From Grammothele lineata (Eukaryota; Basidiomycota; Agaricomycetes; Polyporales; Polyporaceae), in contig NDFF03000122.1 of NCBI GenBank assembly GCA_002150815.3, positions 124,001 to 188,000 on the forward strand: a DNA stretch of 64,000 bases, given 5' to 3'. Positions 36,901-47,784 of this stretch are shown piece by piece. The stretch's first letter is position 1, and the number at the start of each line of letters is the position of its first letter. Both the position numbers and the translations under genes were made by a program. The notes under the pieces are model-generated. The model was given only the letters and a program-made list of their open reading frames with translations. It did no database searches and was not told the origin of the DNA.

Positions 36901-37652
36901 ACGGACAGGAGGTTGAGGCCGCGGGAGAGGGCTATGCTGTAAATGCCCTTGCCCTCGTAGTAGCCGTAGGCCTCTTGGAGGAAGGCATCGAGGTTTGTGA
37001 CGTTCACCCAATTCCATAGGGCGCGTTCATGGTCGTCCAGACCGCGCATGTGCCTCGTCTGAGGCTCATGAAGCTGCTCGGACTGAGATCTCGGCTCCGG
37101 GTTGATCTCGGACGGGCGGGGCGGTATTGACAGAGGAGTATCGGATGAGGTAGTAGGAAGGATAGGCCGGGATCCTGAAGCGGTTCGAGACGGGTGCAAG
37201 GGTTGCTTGCGGTCTTGCCGCTCCTTTCCCTTCGCGCTCCTTGGAGGTGGAGACGTAGGCGGGCGGCGCTGGGCAGGGGCGGAGGCCTCTATCATAAAAT
37301 CCTGGGGAACCTCATCGTCTGAAGATTGCTCTCCATCCTTGGGGTCTGCATGGCGGTTGTTGGGGTTGGGCCGGAGGACGTTCATCTCGGAGGCGTCTGC
37401 GCCCCACGCGACCTTGCGCTTGCCATGCGCCTTGGTAGTGGAGTGAAAAACGGAGCCCCGCGCGCCGGGTTGGCCAGACTCGAGGTCCTCTTCGTCGTCA
37501 TCGTCATCGTGAGCAGCCTGGTTGGCCTGGGAGTAGCCCTGGTAGGTGCGGCCCATGGGGTTGAGCATGTTGAGGAAGGGGCGGGAGGAGGAGCCACCGG
37601 GGAAGATGGACTGGGAGCCGTACATGGAGCGAGTATTAGCGTTGCTGGCCAT
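33948..37652 (-). CDS. ATG9: Autophagy-related membrane protein ATG9
   Basis: ATG9 is the multi-pass lipid scramblase that supplies and equilibrates the growing phagophore membrane. The start at 37652 opens [20 protein letters not shown], followed by a long acidic and Ser/Pro-rich cytosolic region. The conserved core begins at [20 protein letters not shown] and [16 protein letters not shown]. Hydrophobic segments include [64 protein letters not shown] and [14 protein letters not shown]. Family blocks [35 protein letters not shown] and [16 protein letters not shown] are all present, and [14 protein letters not shown] sequence ([14 protein letters not shown]) follows the last membrane segment. 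The Gly/Ala-rich C-terminal tail holds an acidic Glu run ([10 protein letters not shown]). There are roughly seven exons, and one donor is GTCCGT instead of GTRAGT. The gene is divergent from the arrestin-domain gene. Confidence 0.93.
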
Positions 37653-37802
37653 GGCACATCGCCGGAGAGACTGGGGCAGGCACGCGAGGAGAGGAGAGCG
37701 GGGAGGACGCGGGAGGCTTGCGCGTCGCGGTGTTCTCGGATTGGGACGAGAGAGGGCGCGAGGCAGCGCGCGCTTGCCGCGGGTGGCTTGGGCGACGGAG
37801 CG

Positions 37803-37828
37803 TCACAGTGGGGACTGGCAGCGCCCGC
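37803..37828. repeat. Inverted repeat, left arm (26 bp)
   Basis: This 26 bp sequence beginning TCACAGTGGGGACTGGC is repeated without mismatch, in inverse orientation, at 39000-39025. The left arm lies about 150 bp upstream of the ATG9 start codon. Just inside it is a small hairpin (GCCCGC...GCGGGC). The arms could be terminal repeats of a 1.22 kb non-coding DNA element, but I see no clean target-site duplication. Confidence 0.8.
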
Positions 37829-38010
37829 CTAAGCGGGCTGAAGCGCCGTCCGAGCGCCTTGCGAGCGTCTTGAGGAGGCGAAGAGGAGATAATCTACGCA
37901 GGCATTCGGCATCTTCGGCATCTTCAAGAGATTGTCATCGCCGAAATGGCCGGCGGATTGGCCCAGACCAAAGCCACAACCGAGTACCTGGGGATCAATT
38001 CCGGATCAAT

Positions 38011-38035
38011 CCACGTGGCTTGGCAAGCCACGTGG
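38011..38035. repeat. 25 bp perfect palindrome with two CACGTG cores
   Basis: Two 12 bp arms (CCACGTGGCTTG and its reverse complement) flank one central base. Each arm contains CACGTG, the core site of bHLH factors such as Cbf1/Pho4. It lies about 360 bp upstream of the ATG9 start codon, within the DNA bounded by the 26 bp inverted repeats. A hairpin, a paired bHLH site or both are possible. Confidence 0.75.
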
Positions 38036-38999
38036 CTCGAACACGGCTACCACTCGCGTCCACGCACTTCCCTTATTGGGGTCAGAGGTCATGGCTACGA
38101 CTTTCGATTGTAAAATATCATACACGAGTGAGCTGACTGGGCTGGAAGAGGACTCAGACTGTAGCTACGGATGAACTCAACAAATGTATAAGACGGATTT
38201 TCCTCGGAAGACCTGTAGCTAGAGAAAAAGGTGAAATAAAATCTGTCTTATAGAATCCAAGCCCTGCATCCCCTCATTCAAAATCTGCAAGAATCTCTCC
38301 GAGAAAGTGAATGTGTCGCGAGATTTTGTGTGATCAGTGAACACCTTGAGCTACGTAGACACTGCATAGACGCCCCTCAGAAAGGCAACTTTTGGCGCTT
38401 GCATACTGGGCGCCAGTGAGTCGGATGAGGCGCCGGGGATGTCGAAGAGATTATGGCCACGCTCTGCTCTAATGCTCCGACGCATGACGAGCGGCGACCA
38501 TTTCAGGTATGAAAGCAATACAATAACCATATTCCCGCTCAAAATCCGTCACCGTGCTTGACTTAATTCTCCCGTGAGCTATACCTTCACTCATAGTCAC
38601 AATCACATATGGTCGATACAATTTCTCCCTCAGTTCTCCCCTGTGCGCCATGAAATTTCGCTGTGAAGTCAAGCTGATTTTGTAGACACGAGATCGTGTC
38701 TTTTCAGGGTATGCGTGCTTAAGAACGAGAGTTTGCCGCCTAATCTTGCTTTTGGTGGCTGGAGCGAGAGTAGCCGAAGGAGGCGGCTCAAGCGAGTTTT
38801 ATCTCGTACGTACAGATCCTTCCTCGGCTCGCAGCGCTAAGGATAAGCGGGGGACCGTGGTCTGGATGCCCGTTCGCGAATCTTTAGACGCATAGATGAG
38901 ACTGATGGCACGTGCCTCCTCTCCTGTTATCTTCAAAGATAACTCGTTCAATCTCTCCTTCGCCGCTGGCGCCAATTCCCATCAGCTGGACACCGGCTA

Positions 39000-39025
39000 G
39001 CGGGCGCTGCCAGTCCCCACTGTGA
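39000..39025. repeat. Inverted repeat, right arm (26 bp)
   Basis: This is the exact reverse complement of 37803-37828. Right after it, and also shortly inside the left arm (37841-37850), stands the 10 bp AGCGCCGTCC in the same orientation. The two contexts are therefore not simple mirror images, which weakens a plain transposon-terminus reading. Confidence 0.8.
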
Positions 39026-39441
39026 GTCACAGCGCCGTCCAGCCTGAGCTAGAGAAGCGCCCGCGCTCCCGAGAGACTCGGGCCGACGGCGACGGCCTCC
39101 CTCGGCGACAGTCGACAGGCACACTCGATCGAGAACCTGGCGGAAAGCAGCTGCAGAATATTGCAATGAATATTAATGTGCCGACCCCGCACGCTGCACG
39201 TCGTATTCTATTCACCACCACTCATTTTCTACCGTTGCAGCGTGCAATTCGGAGACAATGTGGAGTCGTCCAACGTCAGGGGACACGACGGGCTCGTCTG
39301 CGAGCTTACTGCGAGCGGATCTGTCGAAATGGGCGTCTGCGCGCAGTGAGCGGTGCTGGGGCATGATGATGTCCCTCTGCTCGCCCGCCGACGCTCTCAG
39401 CCCTTCCTCTTCGCCCTCCACCAGCTCGTATACCCTACCCA

Positions 39442-42400
39442 ATGTCCCAGCCTAAGTTGTCCGTCTCGCTCTCCCCGCTGCCCCTTGTCCTCCCGCTCAC
39501 CCCGTTTCCAGAACATTACGTCCCCCTCCTAATGTCGACTTCGTCCACGGTGCGTCTACCTCGTGTCTCACAAGCACGTAATCGCCCTGACGTCCATGTC
39601 CTCCAGGCTACCCTGGCATTCCTCCAGGAACAGACCGTCCGCAGGCTGCAGTCAAAGGCGTGAGTCTCCCTCCCGTCTCGCTACTCTTGTAGCTCGCGCT
39701 CACTGCGTTCCCAGGCCATTGAGGTACGGGTAGCGCAGCAAGGTGTCAAGGCCAAGTGGGTCCGCATCGAGCTCAGAAAGATCGAAACCCTCCCTGGCGG
39801 TGGTGTCGCCAACACCTTCTTTGACTTTGTCGGCCAGAGCCCCATCAACCTCTGGCAATCCCCCACCGATGAGTACTCGACACTACATACCGTGAGTGCC
39901 CGCCTTCACGTTCACCATCCTGCTTTGTCTCCAATGCCTCACCCTTGCCACGTCCTAGAACGACTTCTCCTTCTTCATTCGGATTCCGGAATCCATCCCA
40001 CCTACTATCGCACTCGAGAAAGGAGGTGAGTCCCACTGCCCGCTCGGTTCCGAATTGTTTGGCGTTTGCCTCCCTTGTCAATACGGCATCGAACATCAAG
40101 CCACTGCCCCCTCCAACCGCACAACTTCGTTTCATGTTCCCTCTGTGTTCCCTTCCCATCTCGTCCCCGAGGACACCCATTTGGGCTCTGAGTCGACGGC
40201 ACAGCTGCGGATTCTTCCTCGCCCTAGTCCTATGCTTTGCACCGCGACGTGACGTAACCCGGTGCAACGCTCGTCCGCCGTGCATGAACGTTCGTTCGTT
40301 CTTTGCCCGTCGCGATACTCTCATTATTGCCTCCCAGTCGGGTAGGACGACGCGCGAACACCTTCGCTCGAGATTCTGTCAGGTTTCCACCTCGACGCGT
40401 CGCTGTCGCGGTTCCGATAGATGGATGCGCCCGCTCATCAAGAAGGTGGTGGTTCGCACCCATCAGTGTTAGGGTGACGACGCTATGTCCTCGCTTCTCT
40501 GGGTCCACTTTCCGTTCTGTTCCTCACGCTGATAAAACATTTACAGCCGGTATCAAGTATGAGCTCATCGCGTCGGTCTGTGTGCAGGGGAAGAAGTGAG
40601 TCCGCACAATCTCAAACCCGCCTCCCTCCCACAAATTCTGACGTTCCACGCCGCGCGCAGGGGCTTCCTCCGGCGCGACAAGCCCGTGATCACCGCGACA
40701 GCGTCCACGATCATCATCGACAAGCACGAGCTGCACTCGACCTGGCCGATCTACTCGCAGCCCGAGACGCGCACGCACTCGCAGGACGGCGTCTCGCTCG
40801 TCGTCGAGCGCGCGCACACCTGCTACGGCCCCGGCGACCGCGTCGTCGTGAGCGCGACGGTCAAGTCCGACACGCTCCACACCGTCATCCTCCGCGGGTT
40901 CGAGTTCATGCTCCGCGAGACGACCATCTTCCGCGCCGCGCCGCACACGCAGGGCAAGAAGGGCAGCCCGCAGGTGAAGGTCGCCGCCATTGGGGAGCAG
41001 AAGGTGCCCGTGAACGCGACGCTCTACGGGGGCACGCAGCATAAGGCGGAGCTGAGCGTCACGGTCCCGAGCCACCACACGTCCGCGACGATCAACTCGG
41101 CGAGGCATATCGACATCAACTATGTGCTGCACGTCAAGGCGTTGATGGGGACCGGGCAGCCACTTATCATGGAGCTGCCGATTATGATCTCGAACTGGCC
41201 TCGGTGCGTTCACTCCTCTAGCTGCCTTTCGCCGCATTCTGACACAGCAACGCAGAGCCGTCTCGGTGGAGGCTATGAGGCGGATAGGCCACGCCTTCAA
41301 CGTCTCCCTCCCCAACTCACAGCACCCCCAACCCACCGCCCCCTCCCCCTCTCACTCCCCCTCCTCCTCCCAGCAAAACCCATACTCCAAGCCCCCTCCC
41401 GCCGCCGCCGCCGCCGCCTCCATCGGCAAGCCCATCTCCCCCAGCTACTCCCTCCAAGACCCCAAGCCCCTAGCGACAGCGACAGCCACCTCGTCCCTCT
41501 CCGCCCCCTCCAAGGGCCCCTACAGCACCGTCCCGCCCCTCGGGGGCAGCGCTGACAAGACCCGCTTTGGCGGGCTCGCGGACGAGTTTGGCGCGCGCAA
41601 GGATAGTGTGGACTATGTTTCCCCGCAGACGATTGGGGCGACTGGCTACGGTAGCTCTGCCGCCCCTACCGCAACCATACCAACGTCGGGCCCGATCGCA
41701 CGCGCGCGTGCCGGCAGCGGCGCGTCTTCACAGGAGAACGGCGTCGCCGGAATTGGTGGGGGCGTAGGGGGCATAGGGGCGCGCCCAAGGAGCAGCACGG
41801 GCCGCGGGGGCGCGGGCGGGGGCAACAGGCTAACGATCGTGAACCTGAACGAGGAGGAGCTGAGGGAGCAGGCGGAGGCGGAGCGCGAGAGGGCGCGGCG
41901 CCAGCCGTCGACGATCCTCGAGAGCCCTGTCGCGCTCACTGCGGCGGAGGAGGAAAGGGAGCGGCATAGGGAGAGGGAGCGCCAGCGGGAACGAGAGAGG
42001 GAGAGGGAGAGGCAGCAGCAGCAGGGGAACTCGCCTGCGCTTGTGAAGAAGACGTCGGCGCAGGGCTGGATGCCGGCTGAGATGGAGAAGAAGCTGCTGT
42101 ATGAGCGCGCGGTCGCTGATGTTCGACGCGTGCAGGGCCGTGGACCCCCGGACGTACGTGCTCTCTCGGTCTTCCCAATCCTTACGGCGAATGCTTACAC
42201 TTTCGTTCGCTTCTTTTGATCCAGTCCACTTCACAAAACGGCCATGTCACCGACACTGCGTCGATCAAGAGTGTCAAGAGCCCCAATTCTGTCGTGAGCA
42301 CCGGCGGCGGCTCCAGCAAGCCGCACAATCGGTGGCCGACTGCGGAAGAGGAGAAGGAGCAGCTCTTCAAGGAGGCCCAGGCCGCCGTCGCTCGTGCGCA

Positions 42401-43925
42401 CGGTGCCCCGTCCTCGCCTGGCCCCGTGGGCGGCTCGTCGTCGTCCGCCGCGCTCCAGGCGGGCGGCAGCAGCAGCAGCAACCGCACCCCGAGCATGTCC
42501 GCCGGGGCCGCGCTCTACTCTGAAGCGATGTCCGCGATCAACAAGCCCGTATCCTCTCCCGGCCCCGCCCCTGCGTCTGCGCACCCTACGGTGGTGAGCC
42601 CGACCCCGTTGCGGCAGTCGACGGCGTCGGTGCTGCCGTCGGCGTCGGACGAGAAGGCAATGCTCGCACGCTACTACGAGGCGAAGAACGCCGTGTACCA
42701 GACCCAGTCCGCACACTACGGCGGTGTGCCCGGGCCCGCCGCCGAGCCGCTCCCGTACGAGTCGCTCTACCCGAGCCCGCAGAGCGCCGCCCCGGCCCCT
42801 GGGCAGTCGCTCGCCCAGTTCCAGCAGCAGCCTCGCACGCCTCCCGCACAGCAGCAGCAACAGCCACCGGCGGACATGCCCCCGTCGTTTGCAGCGGCAG
42901 GCGGTTCGTCTACTCACCCGATTCTCTCTGAGAAGGAGCGTTTGCGGAGACATTTCGAGGCTCAGGACGCCGCAGCTCAGCAGCAGCAGCAGTCCCCTCC
43001 ACCACAACAGCAGCAATGGCAGCAGCCCTGGCAGCCCGCCCCTCCACAAGAAGACTACGCGTCCTCGCCCCCGCCCGGGCCGTACCCCGCCGCGAACGGT
43101 GGCCCGCCCCCCTTCGCCGTCACATCCCCCGCGACCCCGCTATCCGCGTTCGCCGAGAAAGAGATGCTCCGCCGGCGGTACGAGCAAGAGGAAGCCGCGT
43201 CCGGCGGCGCGCGGCCGACCCCCACCCCGCCCCCGCGCGCGTCGCAGCTCGTCAACGGGCGCGGCCGCCCCCCGCCCACGCCCCCGATCTCCCCATACAC
43301 CCCCGCGCCCGGCTCGCCCGCCGGCGTGGGGCGCCCGCTGACCGCGGCGGAGGAGAAGGCGCGCCTGCGCGCGATGTACGAGGCGGAGGACCGGGGCGCC
43401 CCGGCGCCGCTCTCGTTTGCGTCGCAGGTGCAGGCGCAGGTGCAGTCGCCGTACCCGTCGCCCCCGCCCTCGAATGGGTACCACGCTCCTCCCCTAGCAG
43501 CGGGCGCGGGTGAGGTGAACTTCGCGGCGGTGCCGCCCCCACCTCCTCTCGCGCCGAAGCCGCCGCGGGAGTACATCGAAGAGACGCGCGCCGAGGACCT
43601 CCGGACGAGCGCAAAGCTGAGCGCGATCGACGCTGTGGGGGTACATGCGGATCCGGACCTCGCAGACGGTAACGGGGACGCGAACCTCGACGGCGAGGAG
43701 GACGCGGACCTGGCCGTGGACGAGATGGACAAGCAAGACAACACGTTCGGGCCCGGGACGCTCTCCGCGTTCGCGGCTGCGAACGGGTCCGCGTCGAGGC
43801 CGGGCTCGTCGGGCGCCGCGCCGTCGCGCTCGAGCACGTTCTCGGCGACGGGCCCGTCAAGGACGAGCACCCTTAGCGTGCCGCCGCCCCCGCCGCTCCC
43901 GCCAAAAGTCCCAATTGCCGAGTGA
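39442..43925 (+). CDS. Arrestin-domain protein with long disordered C-terminal tail
   Basis: The first 370 residues form an arrestin fold, used in fungi by adaptors that bind plasma-membrane cargo. The long tail has no recognised domain. Nine exons (39442-39458, 39512-39549, 39607-39659, 39715-39891, 39959-40025, 40547-40595, 40661-41203, 41256-42153, 42225-43925) sum to 3543 nt, or 1180 residues. The start MSQPKLTLRPPPNVDFVHGY needs two short exons. Arrestin blocks include GVKAKWVRIELRKIETLPGG, PINLWQSPTDEY, IRIPESIPPTIALEKGAG, IIDKHELHSTWPIY, NATLYGGTQHKAELS and SARHIDINYVLHVKALMG. After ISNWPR the protein is rich in Pro, Ser, Gln and Ala. It carries six copies of a charged helix of the form EK..L...(Y/F)E.(A/Q)..A, plus polyproline PPPPPLAPKPP and PPPPPLPPKVP, candidate SH3 ligands. 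I see no PPxY motif, which Rsp5 adaptors normally have. Intron 5 is 521 nt. Confidence 0.85.
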
Positions 43926-45347
43926 GCCCCGCCACTTTTCCCTGTTCCGTGTATATAGTTCCCTGCTTTGCTTCCATCTCTTCTGCTATAGTATAATCAG
44001 ACCACCCACCAATCGGCGGGCTCACACACACTCTTTCGTCTCTTTTCTCCTCGCTCTCCCATCGTACATTACAGCCCGCTGCAACCCAGGAGTGTCCGGC
44101 GGGCGACACGTGCACGCTCGCATATAACTCGCATACCTACCGCCCATACCATCCGTATCACTCCAATCCCCTACTAGCAGCACCGGCCTAGCCTCGCTGC
44201 CCTACCCGCACACCACCGTACGTGTCGCACCGTCGATCTTTATAACCTTATTCCTTCCTCCTCCTCTGTCTTGAAATAGCTCGTCCCTCTCCTCTGTCCC
44301 AGCTGTGAGTCGTCCCTCTCATGTGTACATATATCCTGCTTCCAGTGCCGCTTACGCATACGTGCGCACCTGGGCCCGCGCGTTCCTTCACTCTGCACTC
44401 GATCGGATGCTTTCTCGTCATTGTGCACGCGCTCGCGTCTTGAATATATGCTTATCTCTTTGGTTGTCGCTCCTATCTGCTCACGTTTCTATCGAGTGAT
44501 GAAGCTGTCAGTCCCGCGTGTGTTATCTTCGTATTGTGCCCGATGCGCAGGTGAACGATTTGGTACATTCGGATAGGTATGTGACGCTCTCTGCGCCTTG
44601 GTGCATGTTCGTCGTCCTCGTAGCCAGCACATGTACGTATATCGAGTCCCATGCGTATCACACAAGACGTCCTCCTTTCTCATCTGCACCCGGAGATAGG
44701 ATTACAGCTATACACCTCGTACAAGTACATCTAAGTATATGCGGCACCTCAACGCGTTTCTTGCAGGGGCTTTCCCTCTTCACAACCCTCTGGCACACGG
44801 CGCCCCGCCAGGCCTCTCCTCTTCCCGGTCCGCGCGCGCCCCTGCCTCCGCTCGGACTCCGAGCGTGGGGGCTTGAACCCCTGTGCCAACACCCGTTTCC
44901 CTCGTCCGCCAACCCGAGGCGCCTCATCATGTCCGCACGAAAACAAGACCTCGCCTGGTACCGGAAAAAGGCAGAGGAGTAGAAGATGAGGTTCGATATG
45001 AGGCGTGTGCAACGGCCCGCCCCGCCGGCCCACCAGAGAGATATAGTCGGAAGATGGAAGGGGAAAGATGGAAGATGGAAGCGTGGGAGTCGATGTCGAT
45101 GTCGAGCAATGTAGATATTGTGGGTTGCAAGAATGCGGGAAGAACGAGATGTGGTCGGACGGGGATGGTGGCATGATGGAAGCAGGGTCGGCGAGCATGA
45201 GGATGGGAGTCTGGTAGTCGGAGCTGGGGCTGAGGAGAGGCGGAGGAGAAAGGAGAGAAGAGCGGAGAGGGCGCAAAACCCACAGGCGACCACAGCGCGC
45301 AGCCGTCCCCTCAGAGGAGCAGGATACCCTCCAAACGACGACGACGC
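43926..45347. other. Intergenic region with no supportable gene
   Basis: These 1.4 kb lie between the convergent arrestin-domain and HSF1 genes. Frames are short and lack known domains. A tRNA-like B-box sequence on the minus strand near 44870-44880 lacks the rest of a cloverleaf. Both 3' untranslated regions should be here. Confidence 0.55.
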
Positions 45348-47784
45348 TTAGCGCTTGCGCTTGACCTTCCTCCCCGTCTCCTCCGCAGGCGGCGTCGGCA
45401 GCGGCAAGTCCGCAACGTCCGACTTGCGTTTCTGGTGCGTCGTCCCACCCCCACCCCCTCCTCCCCCTCCTCCATTCATCAAACTCACGCGCGGGCTCCT
45501 CGTCGCATTCGGCGAGCCCGGCCTGCCCTCCGCGTTCGCGCTCGCCTCGTCCAAGAACGCCGTGAGCTGCTCCGTGCTCGCGTCCTCGATCGCCGTCCCG
45601 TCAATGCGCGCGCTATGGTCGTACGCGCCCGTGATGTCCGGGACGTACCCTCCCAAGCCCCCGCCCCCATTCAAGCCCAAGCCCCCGCCCCCAGCGCCGA
45701 TCGCGCTGCTCCCGGAGTGGTCCCCGATCTGGGAGAGGAGCGAGTCGAGGAGGTAGTCCGGGACGGCCTCGGACCCGGGCATGTCGAGGTCGTGCATCCC
45801 GTTCACCCCGTGGCCGAACGCATCCAGCGCGGCCGCGCCGCCGAACCCGCCCCCTCCCCCTCCTACGTTCCCATTGCCATGCACCCCATTCGGACCCCCC
45901 TGCGCCACCGACCCAGGCGAAGAAGAAGCCGCCCCCGCATCCTCCCCGCTCCCCACAGGCGCAGGTACGAAGCTGCTCGGATCGATGCCCAAGTTCTGGA
46001 TGAAGCTGTTGATCGACGACTGGAGCATGTCCATGTCCGACTCGATCTCCGCCGCGTCCCGGTATGACTTCTGCAGCCGGCTCGACTCGTCGAGCAGCAG
46101 CTGCAGCGACGGGCTGTCCTCCGCCTGTGTCTGCATCGCGGGCGCGAGGAGCGACGGCGGATTGGGCGCCGCTGCGGACGACGATGACGACGACGACGGG
46201 ATGGGGGAAGGGGCGGGCATGGGCGAGGGCGAGGGGCTGAACCAGCGCGAGTAGTCGGTCTGGTTCGGGTCGTACGGGGCGACGGCAGAGATGTTTGGAT
46301 TGGTGGGCGCGGGGTCGGAGGGCTGAGCCAGGTTCGGGAGGGCTTGCTGGTTCGCGAAGGCCTGCACGATCCGCTGGAACTGGCTCGGATTGCTCATCAT
46401 GTGCTGGATCGCGGCTTGCAACATCGCGGTATCAGCGCCGTTCTGGCCGTTCAGCGCGGGCAGGGTGTTTGGGGCTAGGACAGGGGTCGGGGTAGAGCCG
46501 TTGGTTATTCGCGGGGCGGAGGAGCCGCTGTTTGTGCGAGAAATCAAGCGAGGGCCAGGGAGGGGCGGCGACCGTCCCCTATCCGAGCCTACATCCGTAC
46601 GAGGTGAGAATGCCTCAGAGGGAGCAGCCGTCTCGAGACCACTCGGCGTGGACAGCGCGTCCGGGGTAGAAATGGTCGCGAAGCGTTCTGCACGAGCGCC
46701 TATAAGGCGCACGCTTCCAGGGGATCCGAGTACGCAGCGTGCTCACCTGAAGAGAACGACGTGTCGCCCTTGTGCCGGCCGTAATCCGCCTCATCGTCCT
46801 CGACCTCCATGATATCGACGTGTTTGGGCGCGCGGCCGCCGATCATGAGCCTCGGGCGGATGCGCGGGGTGACTTGGGGCGGGGTGTGCGTCCCGTCCGG
46901 CGAGTGGCTCGCGTTGTCGGTGTGCCCAAAGACTCCGGCCAAGAACTTGAGGATGCGGTTGATCGTGTCTTGGTGCTTGGCATGGCGCTGTCGTGCGGCG
47001 AGGGCCTCCTTCCAGAGGGCGTCGTTGGACTGTTTGAGGTTGGAGAGGTCGGAGGAGATGGCCTGCTGGTGACGCTTGATAGCAGAAACCCCGTTCACGA
47101 TGGAGTCGATGTCCATAAGGTGGCCGGACGGGACGTTAGCGGCGGCGGGTGGCGCGGTGGCGGAAGGGTCGTGGACGTCGAGAGCAGGCTCATCTGCCTG
47201 GCCGTGTGCAGGCTGCTTCTTGCGCTGTATGAGGCAGAGGAGGTCTGGTTGGGCACGCCGGAAGTTGGGGTGTTCAAAGTGCCAGGGTTCGGTGTCAGAG
47301 TCGCTCTTCAGGACGCCTTGCTGCAGGTGAGGAATTTTGTGAAACCCGTACATGTTCAGCTGGCGCACGAAGGACGCGAACTTTTGGTGCTTGAACCAGC
47401 GTCCGAGCACCTCGCGGGCAAACCGCTCATGATTGAGGACTGCGTGGGGCGTGGATGGGAGTGGCGGAGGACGGGACAAGCCAGGGAGGTAGGGAGAACA
47501 TGAGACGAGGAAGAAAGGAGTGGCGGAGAAAAAGAGACTCGCCGTAGAAGGAATCACCGTTGTCTGACCACTTGATAAGCTCCTCATTGGCGGGATCGTT
47601 GACGATTCTGGGCAGGGTGGGAACGTGTAAGCGGGGGCGAAGGAGAGCGAAGGCGATGGAAGGAGACAGACTCGTAGAGCTTCTGGAGAAAGGGGGGCAC
47701 GATCTGGCGGGCGGCCCTGGACAAATGGGAGGACTCGCCTCGCGGGAGAGGGCGGGCGAGGGCGACCTGTGTGTCGGGCGACAT
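45348..47784 (-). CDS. HSF1: Heat shock transcription factor
   Basis: HSF1 binds inverted nGAAn repeats as a trimer and drives chaperone genes. Four exons (47672-47784, 47543-47607, 46747-47439, 45348-46699) give about 740 residues. The DNA-binding domain is built over three exons: VPPFLQKLYE, then IVNDPANEELIKWSDNGDSF, then VLNHERFAREVLGRWFKHQK and FASFVRQLNMYGFHKIPHLQ, ending LLCLIQRKK. A hydrophobic-repeat oligomerisation region (about 46930-47110, SAIKRHQQAISSDLSNLKQS) follows, with GRAPKHVDIMEVEDDEADYG after it. The C-terminal half is Ser/Pro/Gly-rich, with a second helical patch (SPSLQLLLDESSRLQKSYRD). It ends in a basic run (KRKSDVADLPLPTPP, then RKVKRKR). Intron 2 (47440-47542) appears to use a GC donor. 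Two in-frame 3' splice sites 12 bp apart (near 46700 and 46688) could give isoforms differing by four residues. Confidence 0.92.

Larger units (their letters stand above)
37653..39441. other. Divergent intergenic region, ATG9 / arrestin, holding an inverted repeat
   Basis: These 1.8 kb separate two start codons read outward. No coding frame is supported. Parts (about 38.1-38.7 kb) are clearly less GC-rich than the flanks. The region contains the inverted repeat pair at 37803-37828 and 39000-39025 and a 25 bp palindrome at 38011-38035. Both promoters must be here, and that of ATG9 probably lies within the first few hundred bases. Confidence 0.6.

Noticed and set aside
42231..43049. 272-codon minus-strand frame opposite the arrestin tail
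   Set aside because: It is an Arg/Leu-rich shadow of Gln/Pro codons. The plus-strand exon chain sums to a multiple of three and continues from the arrestin domain.
44840..44925. Possible tRNA on the minus strand, with a B-box-like GGTTCAAGCC
   Set aside because: The T-arm pairs only partly, the acceptor stem has no 5' partner at the right distance, and no D-arm or A-box is visible.
44929..44982. Tiny frame MSARKQDLAWYRKKAEE
   Set aside because: Seventeen codons, no conservation cue, and located in a convergent 3' region.
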